Position numbers and translations under genes: made by a program. The notes under the pieces were generated by a model that did not search any database, was not told the DNA's origin, and saw nothing but the letters and a program-made list of their open reading frames with translations. From Cryptomeria japonica (taxonomy: Eukaryota > Streptophyta > Pinopsida > Cupressales > Cupressaceae), in the NCBI RefSeq assembly GCF_030272615.1, contig NC_081405.1:611813065-611877064 (forward strand): DNA of 64,000 bases. Direction: 5' to 3'. Positions within the stretch are counted from its first letter, which is position 1; the number at the start of each line of letters is the position of its first letter. This document shows, piece after piece, positions 30,646 through 43,384 of the stretch.

Positions 30646-33600
30646 TGTAATGCCCCGCCAGGAACCCTAAAGGAAAACAACACAACTAGGCAACGGAAGG
30701 GTGAAATAAAAAAAAAATTGTTCAAGACTAAGTGCACCCATTGCACGTTTAACATCATAGCGGAAGTCTACCATATGTTTTCCTAAGGGTAACCAACGAA
30801 GATTAATTTTATAGATTATATTAATACCACAGTTAATCCATTTAATTAGATAAAATTGAATGCTTTAGTTTAAAACTACACATACATCCAAATTTCATAA
30901 TAAAGAAATAAAAGTATTCTAATATATCCAATTTCCATAAACCATTTAAAGATAAGATCAAAACAATAACATTCATTTCATTGACATAATAATATTAAAA
31001 TATCCATAAATACATGGCTTCCAATAATACCACTGATTACACAGATACAATATCAAGGTTAAATAAAAGTTTGATACAATGACCACAAGGTCTCAACTGA
31101 ACAATGATCTCGAATCAAGAGCTGGTACATAAACCACGAACCAAGAAACACCAACAAAGCCTTTCCTCACCTGAAGAAACAATCCAGAATATCCGATGGG
31201 AAGTGGCACTACCACCCGACCATGTGATCCCAAAATGGAACCACCCCACTGTGCTAGGAGATAGTAGAAAACCCTCAAGCAAGCAAAGTAAGACAAGTAC
31301 GAAAGGACTACAAGACTCTGCAAACATCCATGTGACTCTAAGAAGAGAGTGTCATCACATAGCTTGATGGTTACCATGGTACAGCCTCCATAGGTCTCGG
31401 CCCCCATCCTTGGGTTTCTCTTAGTAACCTCTCCCGAGCCTCTGGTTCCAACTAAGCCTCATGCGGACCCTACCAATCCTTTTGTGAAGACAAGGTGGTA
31501 AGTTTGTCATTCCAGACCTTCTCGTAACATTATGAGACCTGTACTAGCACTCACCTATGCATGAGGTACATTTATCTTAATTAATATTTAATCTACCCAC
31601 CCTCTAATCAATTATTAGGTTATCACTTTTTAACTAACTTTCGACGGGTTATCTTGTCATCCACTTTGGGCACGGCCCCCACTCAAAAGCCACTCTCTCT
31701 CATACAACACTAACAGGAAATGTTTCTCTCTATGAGAACTCTATGGTGAAACAAATAACCATAAACAATCCTGACAAGCACAGGTGAAGGATACACAAAT
31801 ACCAACCCAAGATTGACCATTTGGACAAAAACACACAATGGCTCATATCAAATAGGTTATACAACAACACCTGGTCTAGGAGAAATAATAACATAGGACG
31901 CAATGACAATTCAAGCAGAATACCAATGAAATTTAAGCTTGATTGAAAGCACCATTTACACAAGATCCTAATACAAGCAATCTTTTCTTAAAATAGCCAA
32001 AGCATAAATTATTTGCAAATAAAGATTTTTCCAATAATAAGAAATACAACTATTTAAAAACATCCTTCTTGTCATTTGTCCAAAAAGATTTAAAATAAAA
32101 ATAATTCTCCTAATGTATTTTCAACATATTTATAGAAATTATAAGCTCGATTTCTAAAACATTCCAAACTATAATTAAATAATATTTAAAATAACATTTA
32201 AAATATTATAATAACTACCATAAGAAAAACATATCTAATATATATAAATATATATATATATATAAACACATATATGAATATACATATATCTATTTATATA
32301 CATATATAATATAACACATAATAAATTTTATTTATCCAACCCCTGGGTACGAAACCCAAAACAGTCATACCGCAGTACGCACAGGGGTTAGAAATTAATT
32401 TAAAAATTAAAAAAAACCTTTAAAATTTGTTTAAACCCTTTAGCATGGTAGCCTAAGCTACCGCCAGTAGCTAGTACTACTGTAGGGTAGCACTGCTACC
32501 GTCGGTAGCAACTGCTACTGCCAATAGCACTACTACCATCGGCAGTACTGTGTACTACCACTGGTAGCGGATGCTACCATAGGTAGTATTCCCTACCCCT
32601 TTTTTTTTAATTTATTTTTTATTTTTTATATTTTTTTTTAATATTAATTTCCAAATGCCAAAAAACATCATTTTGCATAATTACCATAGAATTTTAAAAT
32701 TTCATATAAATTGAAAACTTATTCATATAATTTTATTTCAAACACAATTTTTTTAAATTTAGATAATCAAATAAATTTAATTCACAATCAAATTTATTTC
32801 TAAGAAACCACAAGATTTATTTAAAGAAATATTAATACAAATTAAACCAAAGAGAATAAATTAATTTTCTCAATGTTTTCAAAAATTCATCCTTCCCATA
32901 AACTTGAAAAACACATCAGGCATGGATTTTAAAACAAAACTTGAATTCACCAGAAGAGAGTTTATATTCGACAATAATTTTATACACACACATCAAATAG
33001 AGAAAAATAGAAATATCTACTAAAACCCACAACTAAGAATTCATCCAACCTGGTATAGCTTTCCTGGAAGAAATCTGTAGAAGTGTCATAACTTTTTCAA
33101 TAAGCTTCCAATAAATTCCTTCACCTAAATTCCAGACCTGTTCCCGTGTGTCCCTAAAATAAAGACCTATTCCCCTATTTAAACTAAAATTCTAGGTTCA
33201 ATAGCTTTTTCACAAAAAACCTAAATTTAGAATAATAGTAATTTTTATTTTATTTTATAAATTTATCACAAAAGATAAACTAACTTGCAATAATTAAAAA
33301 TCATTATTCTTTCTTTTCTTTTCTCATGCACATTAATTAATTTTCTAAATAAAGAATTAAAACAATATTTTAATTCTTATTAATCCTTTTATTCATTTAT
33401 TTAATTAAAATTTTAGGAAATAATAAAAGCAATTAATCTAATTTATTTTTCCATTTAAATTAAAATATATTTCTAATATCATGCAGCTTGCAACTTAATT
33501 TAATAATTTCTTTTAATTAACTAAATTTATAATCTCAATGCATAAACAATACAACTATGAGATAATTCCATAAACTTAATTAATTAATTACTTTAATCCA

Positions 33601-34222
33601 CCAAAACACTCAAATTAAACAAAACTCAAGCAAATACTCATAAAAAGATCAAACGATAAAATACGAACGTCGAACAAACTAACAAGACGACCAACTGACA
33701 ACACTCATACGAGTGTAACTGAGTAAAAATAGGGTCAACTACTATCTCCTCCACTTCCATCAGAAAATATAAGGCAAGCTCAGACCTGTGAAGCCAGGTG
33801 GAGACGATACCCCATACCTACCCGGTACTTGTACCTGCAATAATCTGCATCACCAAACACACATGCATATATATACAATATATAAAACACGACATACACA
33901 CTGATGAAGGAGAATCGCGACATTCCTTGTCTCACCGAAATGAGTGAAGGAAAATCATCCCCTTGCATCCAATACACTCGCAAACACACAACATATAATT
34001 ACACATTGCATAGATAAAGTAAAATGTCAGTACATAGCAATAATCCATAAAATGCCATAAATCACAAATACTGAAATACTACAAATAAATTATACATCTC
34101 ATCTCCAGTTAAAGCATAATGTTATAAAAATCTGAATAATATATCATGGTAATGTATCCACTAAAAAAACAACCAATAATAAAATATGAGTCTAATGAGT
34201 TCAAACTAGTAGGGGTACTACA
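30646..34222 (-). repeat. 5' LTR of the Tekay-type element
   Basis: 3577 bp. Intact TG...CA ends (plus TGTAATGCCCC to GGTACTACA). The CTACCG/CGGTAG cluster (32446-32599) has about one extra unit compared with the left LTR. Several percent divergence from the left LTR by eye, including small TA and T-run differences. Confidence 0.9.
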
Positions 34223-36659
34223 GGTTTGCATAAAAAATGTGGGTATTCCTTTATTTTTATTTGTTGCACTTTAAATTAAAATTACTAGAGCTTATTGGGT
34301 GTGGGAAAAACCAAAAAATAATCCCATTATTATCTTCATTCAACCCCTAAAAAATTGGAGCCAACTGGAAAAACAACTAAAAATATCATGTTCTACTTCC
34401 TAGTCGATTGTCTTATACTTATGCATACTTGATATTTTGTCAAAATTTGAAGCATTATACTTCAAAAATTCACCACCCTATCTGGAAAATGTTGCTTAAA
34501 ACTCTCTACCATATTATGGAGATCCTCTATATCTGGCATCTTAGTGTACTTCAATTTTATCACCAAGCTCTTTACCACAGTTTGAGACTTTTTCTTTCCA
34601 TCTTCAAACTATGGGAGTTTAGACTTTATTATTTCTAAGTACTTCTTGGTATCCATCATCTCTTGAATTATATGCGACAAGCAATCTTTATATATTTTAT
34701 CTTTGAAGGCTTGCATGATGATGAGAGCACTATTCAATTCTATCTTTTCATCTAAAAGAGTACCATGATGACTTTTAACAAATTCAACATGGGATAATAG
34801 AGAAATAATAGTTTTAATTTGTTCAATGACTTTATCTTTAGCCTTTTTGTACTCCCATACAACTATCTTAATGACTCTAATCCACTCTAATACAATATCT
34901 CCATCTAAATATTTTGATAAAACTCCTTTATCATGCAGCAATTGCCAGTATTCTTCATCAGCCAAAGAGTAGGAAGGTAATTATCCCACAAGAGAATTGA
35001 ATCCTTACTATTTATTCCCTCTTTTCCTTCTCCTAACAACTAGCCATCAAGAATAGTCAACTTTCTTTGCAAATAATCATAGGCAATCAAGACTTATTGA
35101 ATGGATACTTCTCTAAGTTTCTCAATTTCAGCTCTCCAACCCAATGTTTCTTGAATAAAAGAATCTCCACTCGAATTGATCCCTAAAAACAATTGTGTAA
35201 ACATGGCTTGAATACTTCTGGAAACAATGTCTATATCAATGGGACCAAGGAGTTGATTGATATATTTCTTTAACTCTTCATTTTGAGCCTTAAACTTTTT
35301 TTTGTTCACTTCCTCTTTATCCATTCTTCAATAAATTGTATCTATATCTTTTCATAAAGAATGTCTTTCTTCTTATTTATTTTGATTCCCCAAATCCACT
35401 TCTTGAAAATGGTAATCCTCAGGCTACATTTGACTTTCAAACTTATCAACTAGGAGTACAACTATTTAGGCCTTTTCGTGTCAAGATGCATTAGTAGTAA
35501 CTATCAAGAATTTCCTTACATATTTCCTTGGCTAAAGATTTTGAAAGGTTTTCTCAAGCATAAAGAAATCAGCTTCTTCAACTTCCTTATACTTCCTTCC
35601 CCAATGTGTGAATGTTTTGGCAAACCAAGTAGGATTCGATCCCATACTAGTGATCTCCATTTATTGTTGACCTATATTATCTTGAGGCTACTCCTGTCTT
35701 TCTTAGTCTTGAGTATCTTCAACCTACTCTTCTCTCTGGCCTCTCACATTTCCATGAACTTCTTCATTATGTGGATTCTAAACTTCTTCTCGATCCTTAT
35801 CCTATGCATGATCTCTAGTCTCTTCACGATTCTCTTGTCCTACCATAAATGCATTATGTTCTTGTTCCTATTCTTGGCCAGGTGACACAGATACATCCTT
35901 TTGTTATTGTTTCTCATAAAGCTCCTCATTCTCTTCCTTCAATGATGGCAAATCAAATTATTGTTGCTCACTTTGTGGTGGGAGATCTTCGTGAACTTTT
36001 TCTTGATCTTCACTAATATCCCTACCTAAAATAGAATTTAGTTCTTCCTTAGTAGCTTTGTTAAATGTTTTAGTCTTTGAAGTAGTACTATGAGGTTGTG
36101 ATTGCATTTGAATTGAAGAAACACCAATGTTCACTTGCATTGGCACCTCTAGTGGCTCATTTTCCCAAGGGAGGTTTTCTTCAACCCTCAAATCTTATTC
36201 ACCCCTAACTGCCTATTGTTCTAGGTCAACCTCTTTCTCAACTTCAACTTTTTTGTCTATTTTTATGTGGAGAGAATCCCGAGTCAACTCTTTTTCTATG
36301 GTATGTTCTTGTGGTACCTCTACCAAATAAGATGGTTGTAGGCCTTCTCTTTGTAGAGAAATGGTTTGGTTTGCAGAAGGAGTCATAGTACAAGCTTGAA
36401 ATAGTTTGTAAACTAGTTTTTTCACTAAATCCTCAAGTCCTGTCCTTTTCATTCACTACCATTAGGGCCCAAGGTCCTCCTCATCCTCTTCCTCTAATCA
36501 ATATTGAATTACCCTTAAGGGAGGAGGTCCTTTAGGACCTTTTATCAATCTTTTATACTACTATATTTTCTTTAGGAACCTCCTTGAGTTTCTCCTTCAC
36601 CTTGGATGATCTAGTTCTTTGATTAATAGAAGATGAAGGAGGTGTTGCAGGGGTAATAG
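34223..36659 (-). pseudogene. coiled-coil-rich element protein remnant
   Basis: Minus-strand open pieces at 36452-36213, 36191-35958, 35324-35094 and 34965-34609 follow each other in order. They are acidic and helical, for example EEELNSIL-type and VEKEVDLEQ segments, then INQLLGPIDIDIVSRSIQAM, then VIEQIKTIISLLSHVEFVKS. No pol motif is present. Order, composition and neighbouring LTR suggest the C-terminal half of a protein like that at 16861-17568. The true start is not visible and each junction has stops or frame changes. Confidence in a shared family is modest. Confidence 0.4.
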
Positions 36660-37630
36660 TGTTAAATATCCAGGCAACTAAGAGTTTGTGGGGGGGGGGG
36701 GGGGGGGGGGGGGGGTTGAATCACTTGTCAGCTTAAACCTTTTTCCTAAATTCTTTTACATATCTGGAGTTCAACCAATAGAATGAAATAATGTAGATAT
36801 AACATGAAAGCACATTTACAACACAAACCATGCACTTAACACCAGATATGACATGAAAAACCCAAGGAAAAGACCACAGAGAATGTTAGTTCTCAATATA
36901 TAACAACAGTTAAGGTTATTTTTACAAAGGGTTGGCTCACTACGAGAATGCTCACTGTAGGTGGGCTCACTACCCAAAAAAAGGCTCATTGTTGATGGGA
37001 GAAGAAAAGAGAAAAGATAATCTACCATTAAAACATAATCTGCAATACTAGATTGCTTCCATTGCCTCAACAACAACACACTGAACACATTATCAACAAT
37101 CAAATTTTTATTTTCAAACTTGCATATCCTCCATGTCTTCATCATTCAATTCATCTTCTTATTTAAATTGTCTCCGAGAAACATAAACTTCTAGGTCGAC
37201 CATTTCCAAGACAAAAAATTTAAATAGGTCAACACTAAACATTCTGGTGGTGGAAAGGAATGAAAACTAGACTATACCACAACACACACATTGGTCAAAT
37301 CAACACATTGCATCCATTATAAATTCCAGACCCAAATAATGACACATGCTACACAAATACCGTTACTCATCCTTAAATTTTAGACCTAAATTGGACCCAA
37401 AATAGCACTGCCCAACTTGGTAAAAATAAGAATGAAACCAAGATATTCATGAATACAATTGATCAACACCATATCCGGTAAAGAAAGAAATTTGGATCAC
37501 CATCAATACAAACAAACAAAATATCAACTGTAACACATCTTTGAGAGCACCAAATATTATGGGAACACAACTTCTGAATCAACAACTTCAAAACCATATG
37601 TTGACATCAATGACAACCATCAACATCACA
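36660..37630 (-). mobile_element. LTR, minus orientation, related to the 5.75-kb element family
   Basis: In plus reading it starts TGTTAAATATCCAGGCAACTA, followed by a G tract and GTTGAATCAC; this is the reverse complement of the conserved pyrimidine-rich LTR end of the 13479-19228 element. At the other side, TTGACATCAATGACAACCAT mirrors that element's LTR start (TTGTCATTGATGTCAA). Length is about 970 bp. I find neither primer site nor purine tract at its borders, and no target duplication, so it may be a solo or truncated LTR. Confidence 0.6.
36690..36715. repeat. 26-bp homopolymer G tract
   Basis: Uninterrupted G run in the pyrimidine-rich LTR end (C tract in element sense). Shorter C/G runs occupy the equivalent place in LTR remnants at 40755-40768 and 62324-62336. 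Confidence 0.95.
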
Positions 37631-40229
37631 TTTTCATAGGTGTTCCTTTTCTCCTTCCATATTGAGGAGGGTTGGAAGAAGGTTCCTCTTGGGTTCCTTT
37701 CTTACTTTTCATTTATTTATGTACCTTTAATGGATGCATAGAGAATATACTTGACTAAATCTATCTTAAAAAAAAGGAAGTTCGCATTAGCATATAAACC
37801 ATGGTGGTCAAGCATGGATTATAGGTATGTGCAGGATCATGGTGGGCCAAAACAAGCCCTTAAGTGGCAATGGAATTTTAGACAAACAGGGTTAGGCAAC
37901 TTGACATAAAATTTGAATAAGATGAAAATTATGTAAGAACAGAATCTGTAGCAAATTGAATACAGTTTCTAACCTACTAATTATTTTCTAAATTAAAAAA
38001 ATATATATTAGATAAAAAATTGAAATTTCAGTGCAGTAGTACTAAAATTTCAAGAAAAAGAAAAGTAGGTGTATGTCTGACCACCCTAACCACAATAAAA
38101 TTATAATAATTCTATATAATATTTTAAATAGAAGTAGCAGACTCATGTCTAGATGTAACACATATTTTTTTGTAATTTGTTTCGAAGTAAATAATTAACT
38201 GTGAATTTTTTACTACAACTTTTCATAAATTGAAAAACTTGTTCGTCTGACCACCTTAACCTGCTTAAAACATTATAAAATTCAATTTTATTTATTTTAA
38301 TCCTATATTAGGTGAAGCATAGAATGTGACACATGTTTCGGATTCAAAAAGTGTGATGTCGTTTGAAAGTTATGGATGTTTTTCAATAAGCCTATCAATA
38401 GGGACTTTAGTCAAAATTCAATTAGAAAATAAATAATAATTATTCATTAAAGTAAAAATAAGGAAAATCTTATATTGTTGGAAAGTTTAGAATGTCCTTA
38501 AAAAACCCTTTTCGTTTCATCAATTTCGGCTAAAAAAAGTTGTTAGCCACCAGAGTGAAATCTGGAAAAGCAAGGAACACTCAAAAACACGTTTTTTCTG
38601 TTCACTTTCCAGGTTTGGCATTTCCTAGCCAAATCCCAATACAATCCTGAGCCAAATACCAAGAATTCAAATTTTTGTTAGAGAAATTGGATATCAAATT
38701 AAAATCAGATATTTGATAAATTTCATCGGATAGAAATCCGATATCCAATTTGTATAAATTTTTATTATGAATAAAATTAATAATATTTAGTATGTTATTA
38801 TATAGTATATAGTATTAATATATTAATGTATAATATATTAATATACAATATATTAATATATAATATATGTTTATCTTTATATTTACATTTATTTTATTAA
38901 AAAAAAATTACATGCGTTATTATGTGTGGGTAAAGAGTTACCAAGGAAGTTGATTGGGGTCAATGCAAGAAGTTGAGTCCACTTTTTGGCCAAAAAGTGG
39001 AAGTGTTTTCCCCGATTTTCAGATTTTGCCACATTTGATCTAAATATTTGAAGTGATTAGAGATTGAATCTTGAAAAAATTTGGTAATACAAAATGTAGT
39101 ACTTGGAGTCTAATTTCCAAATATTTAATTTTTTTTAATACATAGATAATAGAAATTGAATTTCAAAAGGGATTTATCTGAAAACCACTTTATAAAATTG
39201 CATGTTTTAGGATCACGCATTTACGACCACCATGTTTTGACACAAATAAAAAAAAAAATTCAAACCCTTTTAGGAAAAGATTTGTAACACATTGAAGATT
39301 GATGAGGATATTGTTTGTATTAATTTTTTATTGGCCGTATTTGTTGTTTTAGAAACCCGTCATGTACGGCCACCATAATTTGAGCAAAACTTATCATTTT
39401 TTGGAGTTTTTTTTTAATATTGAAAAGAATTCTCTGTTGATTCATGCCCTTTAATTGTTTTTCCAAAATACATAAAAATAGTAAAGTTATTCAATAAATA
39501 AGAAAAGTTGATATTTTCAGTTTATGGACCAATTCTAGTACAAATTAATTGAAAAATAGAAAAAATAATCAAATCTTTAAAAAATATATATATTTGGAAT
39601 CTGCAAAACGTAATCTCTAATGGTTTTTAATTTTGTCTGATAATTTTGTAAAAATGAGCATCAAACATATGCCATAAGTCAGTATTTTATTACTCACATA
39701 GTCCAACCTTGTACTTGTAGGTCTAAGGCTTAGGTTTGGGCATTCCAAGCCTTACCTAACCCAAATACCAAGGCACATGGTGGGCTTGGTTTTTAAATTT
39801 CAAATAACGGGGCCTTGTTCTATAACGGGTCCCCATTATTTATATATAACGAGTTCTCATTATATAAAGTGAAAAAATGAGTTTGTAAGGATTTAAAAAT
39901 ATATATATTTTTAAAAAATGGGGCCCCGTTATTTAAAAATGTATATTTTAAAAAAAAAGGCCCCGTTTTATGAATTTTTGGCTCGGAAACCCGAAGCATA
40001 ATGGGCTCCCATTTTCTAAAAAATGGGACCTCATTTCTAGTGGCATTCTTCCCAACGCATACACTTCAACCTAATTGGGAGCCACCTTCTTGCACCCACC
40101 CATTGAACATTTTTTTTGGTATGAATTCTTTTCTGATAGAAGGAGGTGGAAGTTGTGTTTTCTTTCTGCTCGATGAACTACTTTTTATGGGTGATGTGCG
40201 GTGAAATAAATTGAAAAAGAATATGATCA
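37631..40229. other. AT-rich intergenic DNA with inverted repeats, no gene
   Basis: No coding signal. Structures seen: a 12-bp inverted repeat AAATTGGATATC/GATATCCAATTT at 38684-38695 and 38740-38751, and several copies of a GGGGCC(CC)GTT motif in both orientations between 39800 and 39975. Two copies of TCTGACCACC lie near 38075 and 38247. Confidence 0.7.
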
Positions 40230-40790
40230 CATAAAACAAATTCAAGGATGGACTATGTTTTGTAGGTGGTTACATTTTTTTCTGTAGAAGTGTTGCATGA
40301 TAAACATATGGGTGTTGAGTTAGACAATTAAGGGATAAGATTGAGTCAAATCCTCTCTTCAAATTGGTTTGAAAAATGAAGGTTCTGAGAAAGTATGCTT
40401 TTGAAATCAAAGTTGTAATATGTTGAATAATGAATGCAAAGAAGTATATAGATGTTTTTTTTGTGGAGCAGTTATTAGGTTATTTAGCAACATATTCTAG
40501 AAAGATTGTAAGTTTTGTGAGTATGATGTAAAGTTGATAAGAGTTGGTTCTCTTTGAGAGTCAGTGCTTTTTGTGAGTTGGTTCTCACAATTGTAATTTT
40601 GGGTTGGTATCCAATTGTTTATGTTTGTTCTTAATGTCATGTTTTTTTACTCGAAAGGGTTTTCCATGAGAAAATTTATGTTTCCGTCATGATGATTACA
40701 ATCTTTAAGTCTTATTTGGTTTCATGTTTTAAAAATTTTAAAATAATAATCCACTCACCCCCCCCCCCAATTCTTATTATTTTTTGTGTG
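40230..40790 (+). mobile_element. eroded LTR 3' portion
   Basis: GAGTTGGTTCTC repeats, a GGGTTTTCCATGAG segment and a terminal ATCCACTCACCCCCCCC tract follow the same order as the end of the LTRs at 13479-14699 and 61449-62362. No primer site follows, and the left boundary is not visible. An open stretch at 40689-40961 overlaps it and has no recognised domain. Confidence 0.35.
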
Positions 40791-41980
40791 CTCTTCAAAC
40801 CCATGAAATTTAAAGACAAAAAGAGTAATGGGGCATCATTAGGTCTGGCTTGGAATGCATTAGAAGAAGTTGTGACTTTTTTATGGATTTTTCCTATTGG
40901 TTTTATAGGATCTTGTATGGGTCCTCCTTTTATTGTATTTTTAATGGCAATAGTCATTTGAAAATCCTTCTATTGTATCTGCATTTAAGTCTTCATGATA
41001 AAAAAAAATGTTTGCCCAAAAAAAATCAAATCTGAAAAATAATATGTATATCGAAACCTTAAAGGCCAATAAGTTTCGAATGGTAATCTATCCACCAAAT
41101 TTATGCTTAAAAAATTGTAATGAGAACATTAAAAGTTATAAATATTTAGTTTCAAAATCCTTGATATGTCCTTATCTCTATTAGCCATGAGAATACAAGA
41201 TGAGCTAGAAAATTACTTGGTTTACTTTGGACAGAGTCAGTTAAATATGTAAGAATTAATTCATTATTTTTATAAATTCCTTTGTTAATTAAATAACTAT
41301 CTACTCATGTTTTATTTTTATCTTATATTTGTTATTCTCGCTCTTCTTTTTGGGGAACTAAAAAAAAAAAAGTTTTCATTCACTACTCCAGTGGGGAAAA
41401 ACTTAACATGAGATGGATAATAAAACCTAGAATAGAAATCTAAGCAATGACTAGATTCACTAAAAACTAAGTAATTAGGAAAACCTTTTTTTTTTAGGCA
41501 TTTATGTAGTAATATAATGACGAAATTATTTTAAAAAATAATGCAAGAATGAATGGAATAAGATCAACTAAAAAAAGGTTATAGCATTGAGACTTAAAGA
41601 AGATTCCAGGACTCAAAACGCTAGAGAGCTTAACAAAACTTGTTAAAATTGAGTAAGTAGCATATCCAACTCATTGGTAATGGTGTAGCTCAAAGCTTAA
41701 AATAGGGTATGGCATATAAGTTAATGGTAATTTCTTGGGGGGGGGGGTAGATTGAAAAGTTTCCAAATCACAAATAATTAAGGCCATTATAGAATAGTTC
41801 TAAACAAATTTTCCAGCTATTTAATGTTAGAAATTTAAGACTTTTAGTAATAAGTATTGATAAAATGGGATTTTTTTAGTGAAAAATATTTTCTATAATG
41901 ATATTTTGGCACACACTATGTGATGGTTGTAGAGATGTTCGGATTGAGGAAAATAGATTTTAATTTACCTCAATGTGTTG
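40791..41980. other. AT-rich DNA, no gene seen
   Basis: No supported coding region. An 11-base G run lies near 41737. Confidence 0.6.
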
Positions 41981-42648
41981 ATGTAATTAAATGATAAATC
42001 ACATAAAATTCATCATGAAATCATAATTGAAACATAAATAAAGATGCCTTGATGTATTTTGCTACTCCTTGAATCAGATCTACTCTTGAAGAAGAAGAAT
42101 TGTTCTAAGATTGGAATGAAATAATGAGATAATGTTGTGATGATGAAATGAATTAAGAGAGATGTCTTATATAAGGATTTCATAATAAAGTCACCTTTAG
42201 GCTCGCATAGAATTATTACTTTTTTGCACGAAGATAGATTTGAATAGGATAGGACTACCTTATTATCCTCCCACATTTAAAAGAAGAAAGCATAGGACCG
42301 AGATGCCTGAGGTGTACCAGTCCTGACAATTTTAGCCTAGCTTTTTAGAGATGCGAGATAATAGGATCCTAATGCTGAAAATAAATTTGTGTGATAATAT
42401 AAGTCTTGAGATTTCAAATAGGACAAGATTTATGCTAAATCAATATGATTAAAAGACAAGGGGCTCACATAAAATTAAGGGCCTAAATAAGAGTGTGATT
42501 ATGTATTAAAGTGGAATAAGACCCATAATATTAATTTAAATCGATAAAGGTCCCATAATGCAAAGAGGAATGGAAAATACTAAGATGAGTGCTAGGAGAG
42601 TGTGTAATTGGACACTCTAATTAAAGGTGTACAATTTACGATGCTTCA
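41981..42648 (-). mobile_element. probable solo LTR of the 8.4-kb element superfamily
   Basis: The right end, GGTGTACAATTTACGATGCTTCA (written here as GTGTACAATTTACGATG plus CTTCA), closely parallels GCGTACAATTTACGACG plus CTACA at the end of the LTR at 10998-12635, preceded in both by a GTGCTA segment. A TATA-like box in element sense (TTATATAAG) lies near 42168-42176. No internal region or purine tract follows, so it appears solitary or truncated. The left end is uncertain. Confidence 0.45.
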
Positions 42649-43384
42649 CTAGTATAATTCCCTATTATATATCTTTTATGTGACATAGATGCTCTTATTT
42701 TTTTGATTTGGGAAACCCAACTTCCAAAAGCCATAAGTTTTGATTAATATTAGAAGTCAATTGAGTCCCTTTATTATAAAATTGTTTATCTCAAAGAGGT
42801 CCATGCCATCATAACCCTCTTGCTCTATTTATGACTCATTTCAATATTTAGGGTCAAAAATTAAAAAATTTATTCTATAGCCCAAAATATGTATTTTATG
42901 TTATTAACATTAGGATACAAGTTTAAGACATCTTTCATAACATTACCAAGGCTACACTAAAACCAATATTATGTGGAACCAACTAATGAATGGAGAATCA
43001 AAATCAAATTTTGTTGTTGAGAGAAGGTGTGTACAAACAAATCATTTATGAAAGCTATAGACTTTTTCTTACAAACTTTGAAGTAAATGGGCATATATGA
43101 ATACCAAATTTCTCTTTAATCGAATCAACAAATACACAAAAAATAACATATGGATAAAAAATAAAAAATAAAAAACAAAGAAATAAGACAAAAAATACCT
43201 TGCATATCAAACATGTTATTGGGTAATGAAAGTTAACACATTTTTTAAGATACTCCTACACTACAATTGTGAAGGAAATTAGAATTTGTTTCAAAAATAA
43301 AATAAAACAATTTCTTTCTCTATATTTTCTTGTTGAAAAATCAACTTTTACTATTCTTCCAAGACAAAAATAAATAAATAAATG
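42649..43384. other. AT-rich DNA, no gene seen
   Basis: Nothing beyond low-complexity A/T tracts. Confidence 0.6.

Larger units (their letters stand above)
22193..34222 (-). mobile_element. complete Tekay/Del-type chromovirus (Ty3/gypsy), 12 kb, inactivated
   Basis: Two LTRs of about 3.58 kb (22193-25767 and 30646-34222) flank a 4.88-kb internal region read on the minus strand. The primer site (sense TGGTATCAGAGC, 30632-30643) follows the 5' LTR, and a G-rich purine tract (sense TTTTGGGGGGGAGAA) precedes the 3' LTR. Gag, protease, RT, RNase H, integrase and a C-terminal chromodomain-like tail occur in order, which with the giant LTRs is typical of Tekay/Del chromoviruses. All domains are present but the frame carries more than 20 stops. 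No target duplication is seen: AACAA on the left, GGTTT on the right. The left LTR has also lost its terminal TG (CCCTACG where the right copy has TGTAATG). Confidence 0.9.

Noticed and set aside
31093-31407. Overlapping open frames on both strands around 22650-22880 and 31100-31400
   Set aside because: They lie inside the paired Tekay LTRs, differ between copies by stops and lack any domain.
40689-40961. 90-codon hydrophobic open frame
   Set aside because: It begins in an eroded LTR end with a C tract and shows no domain or splice context.
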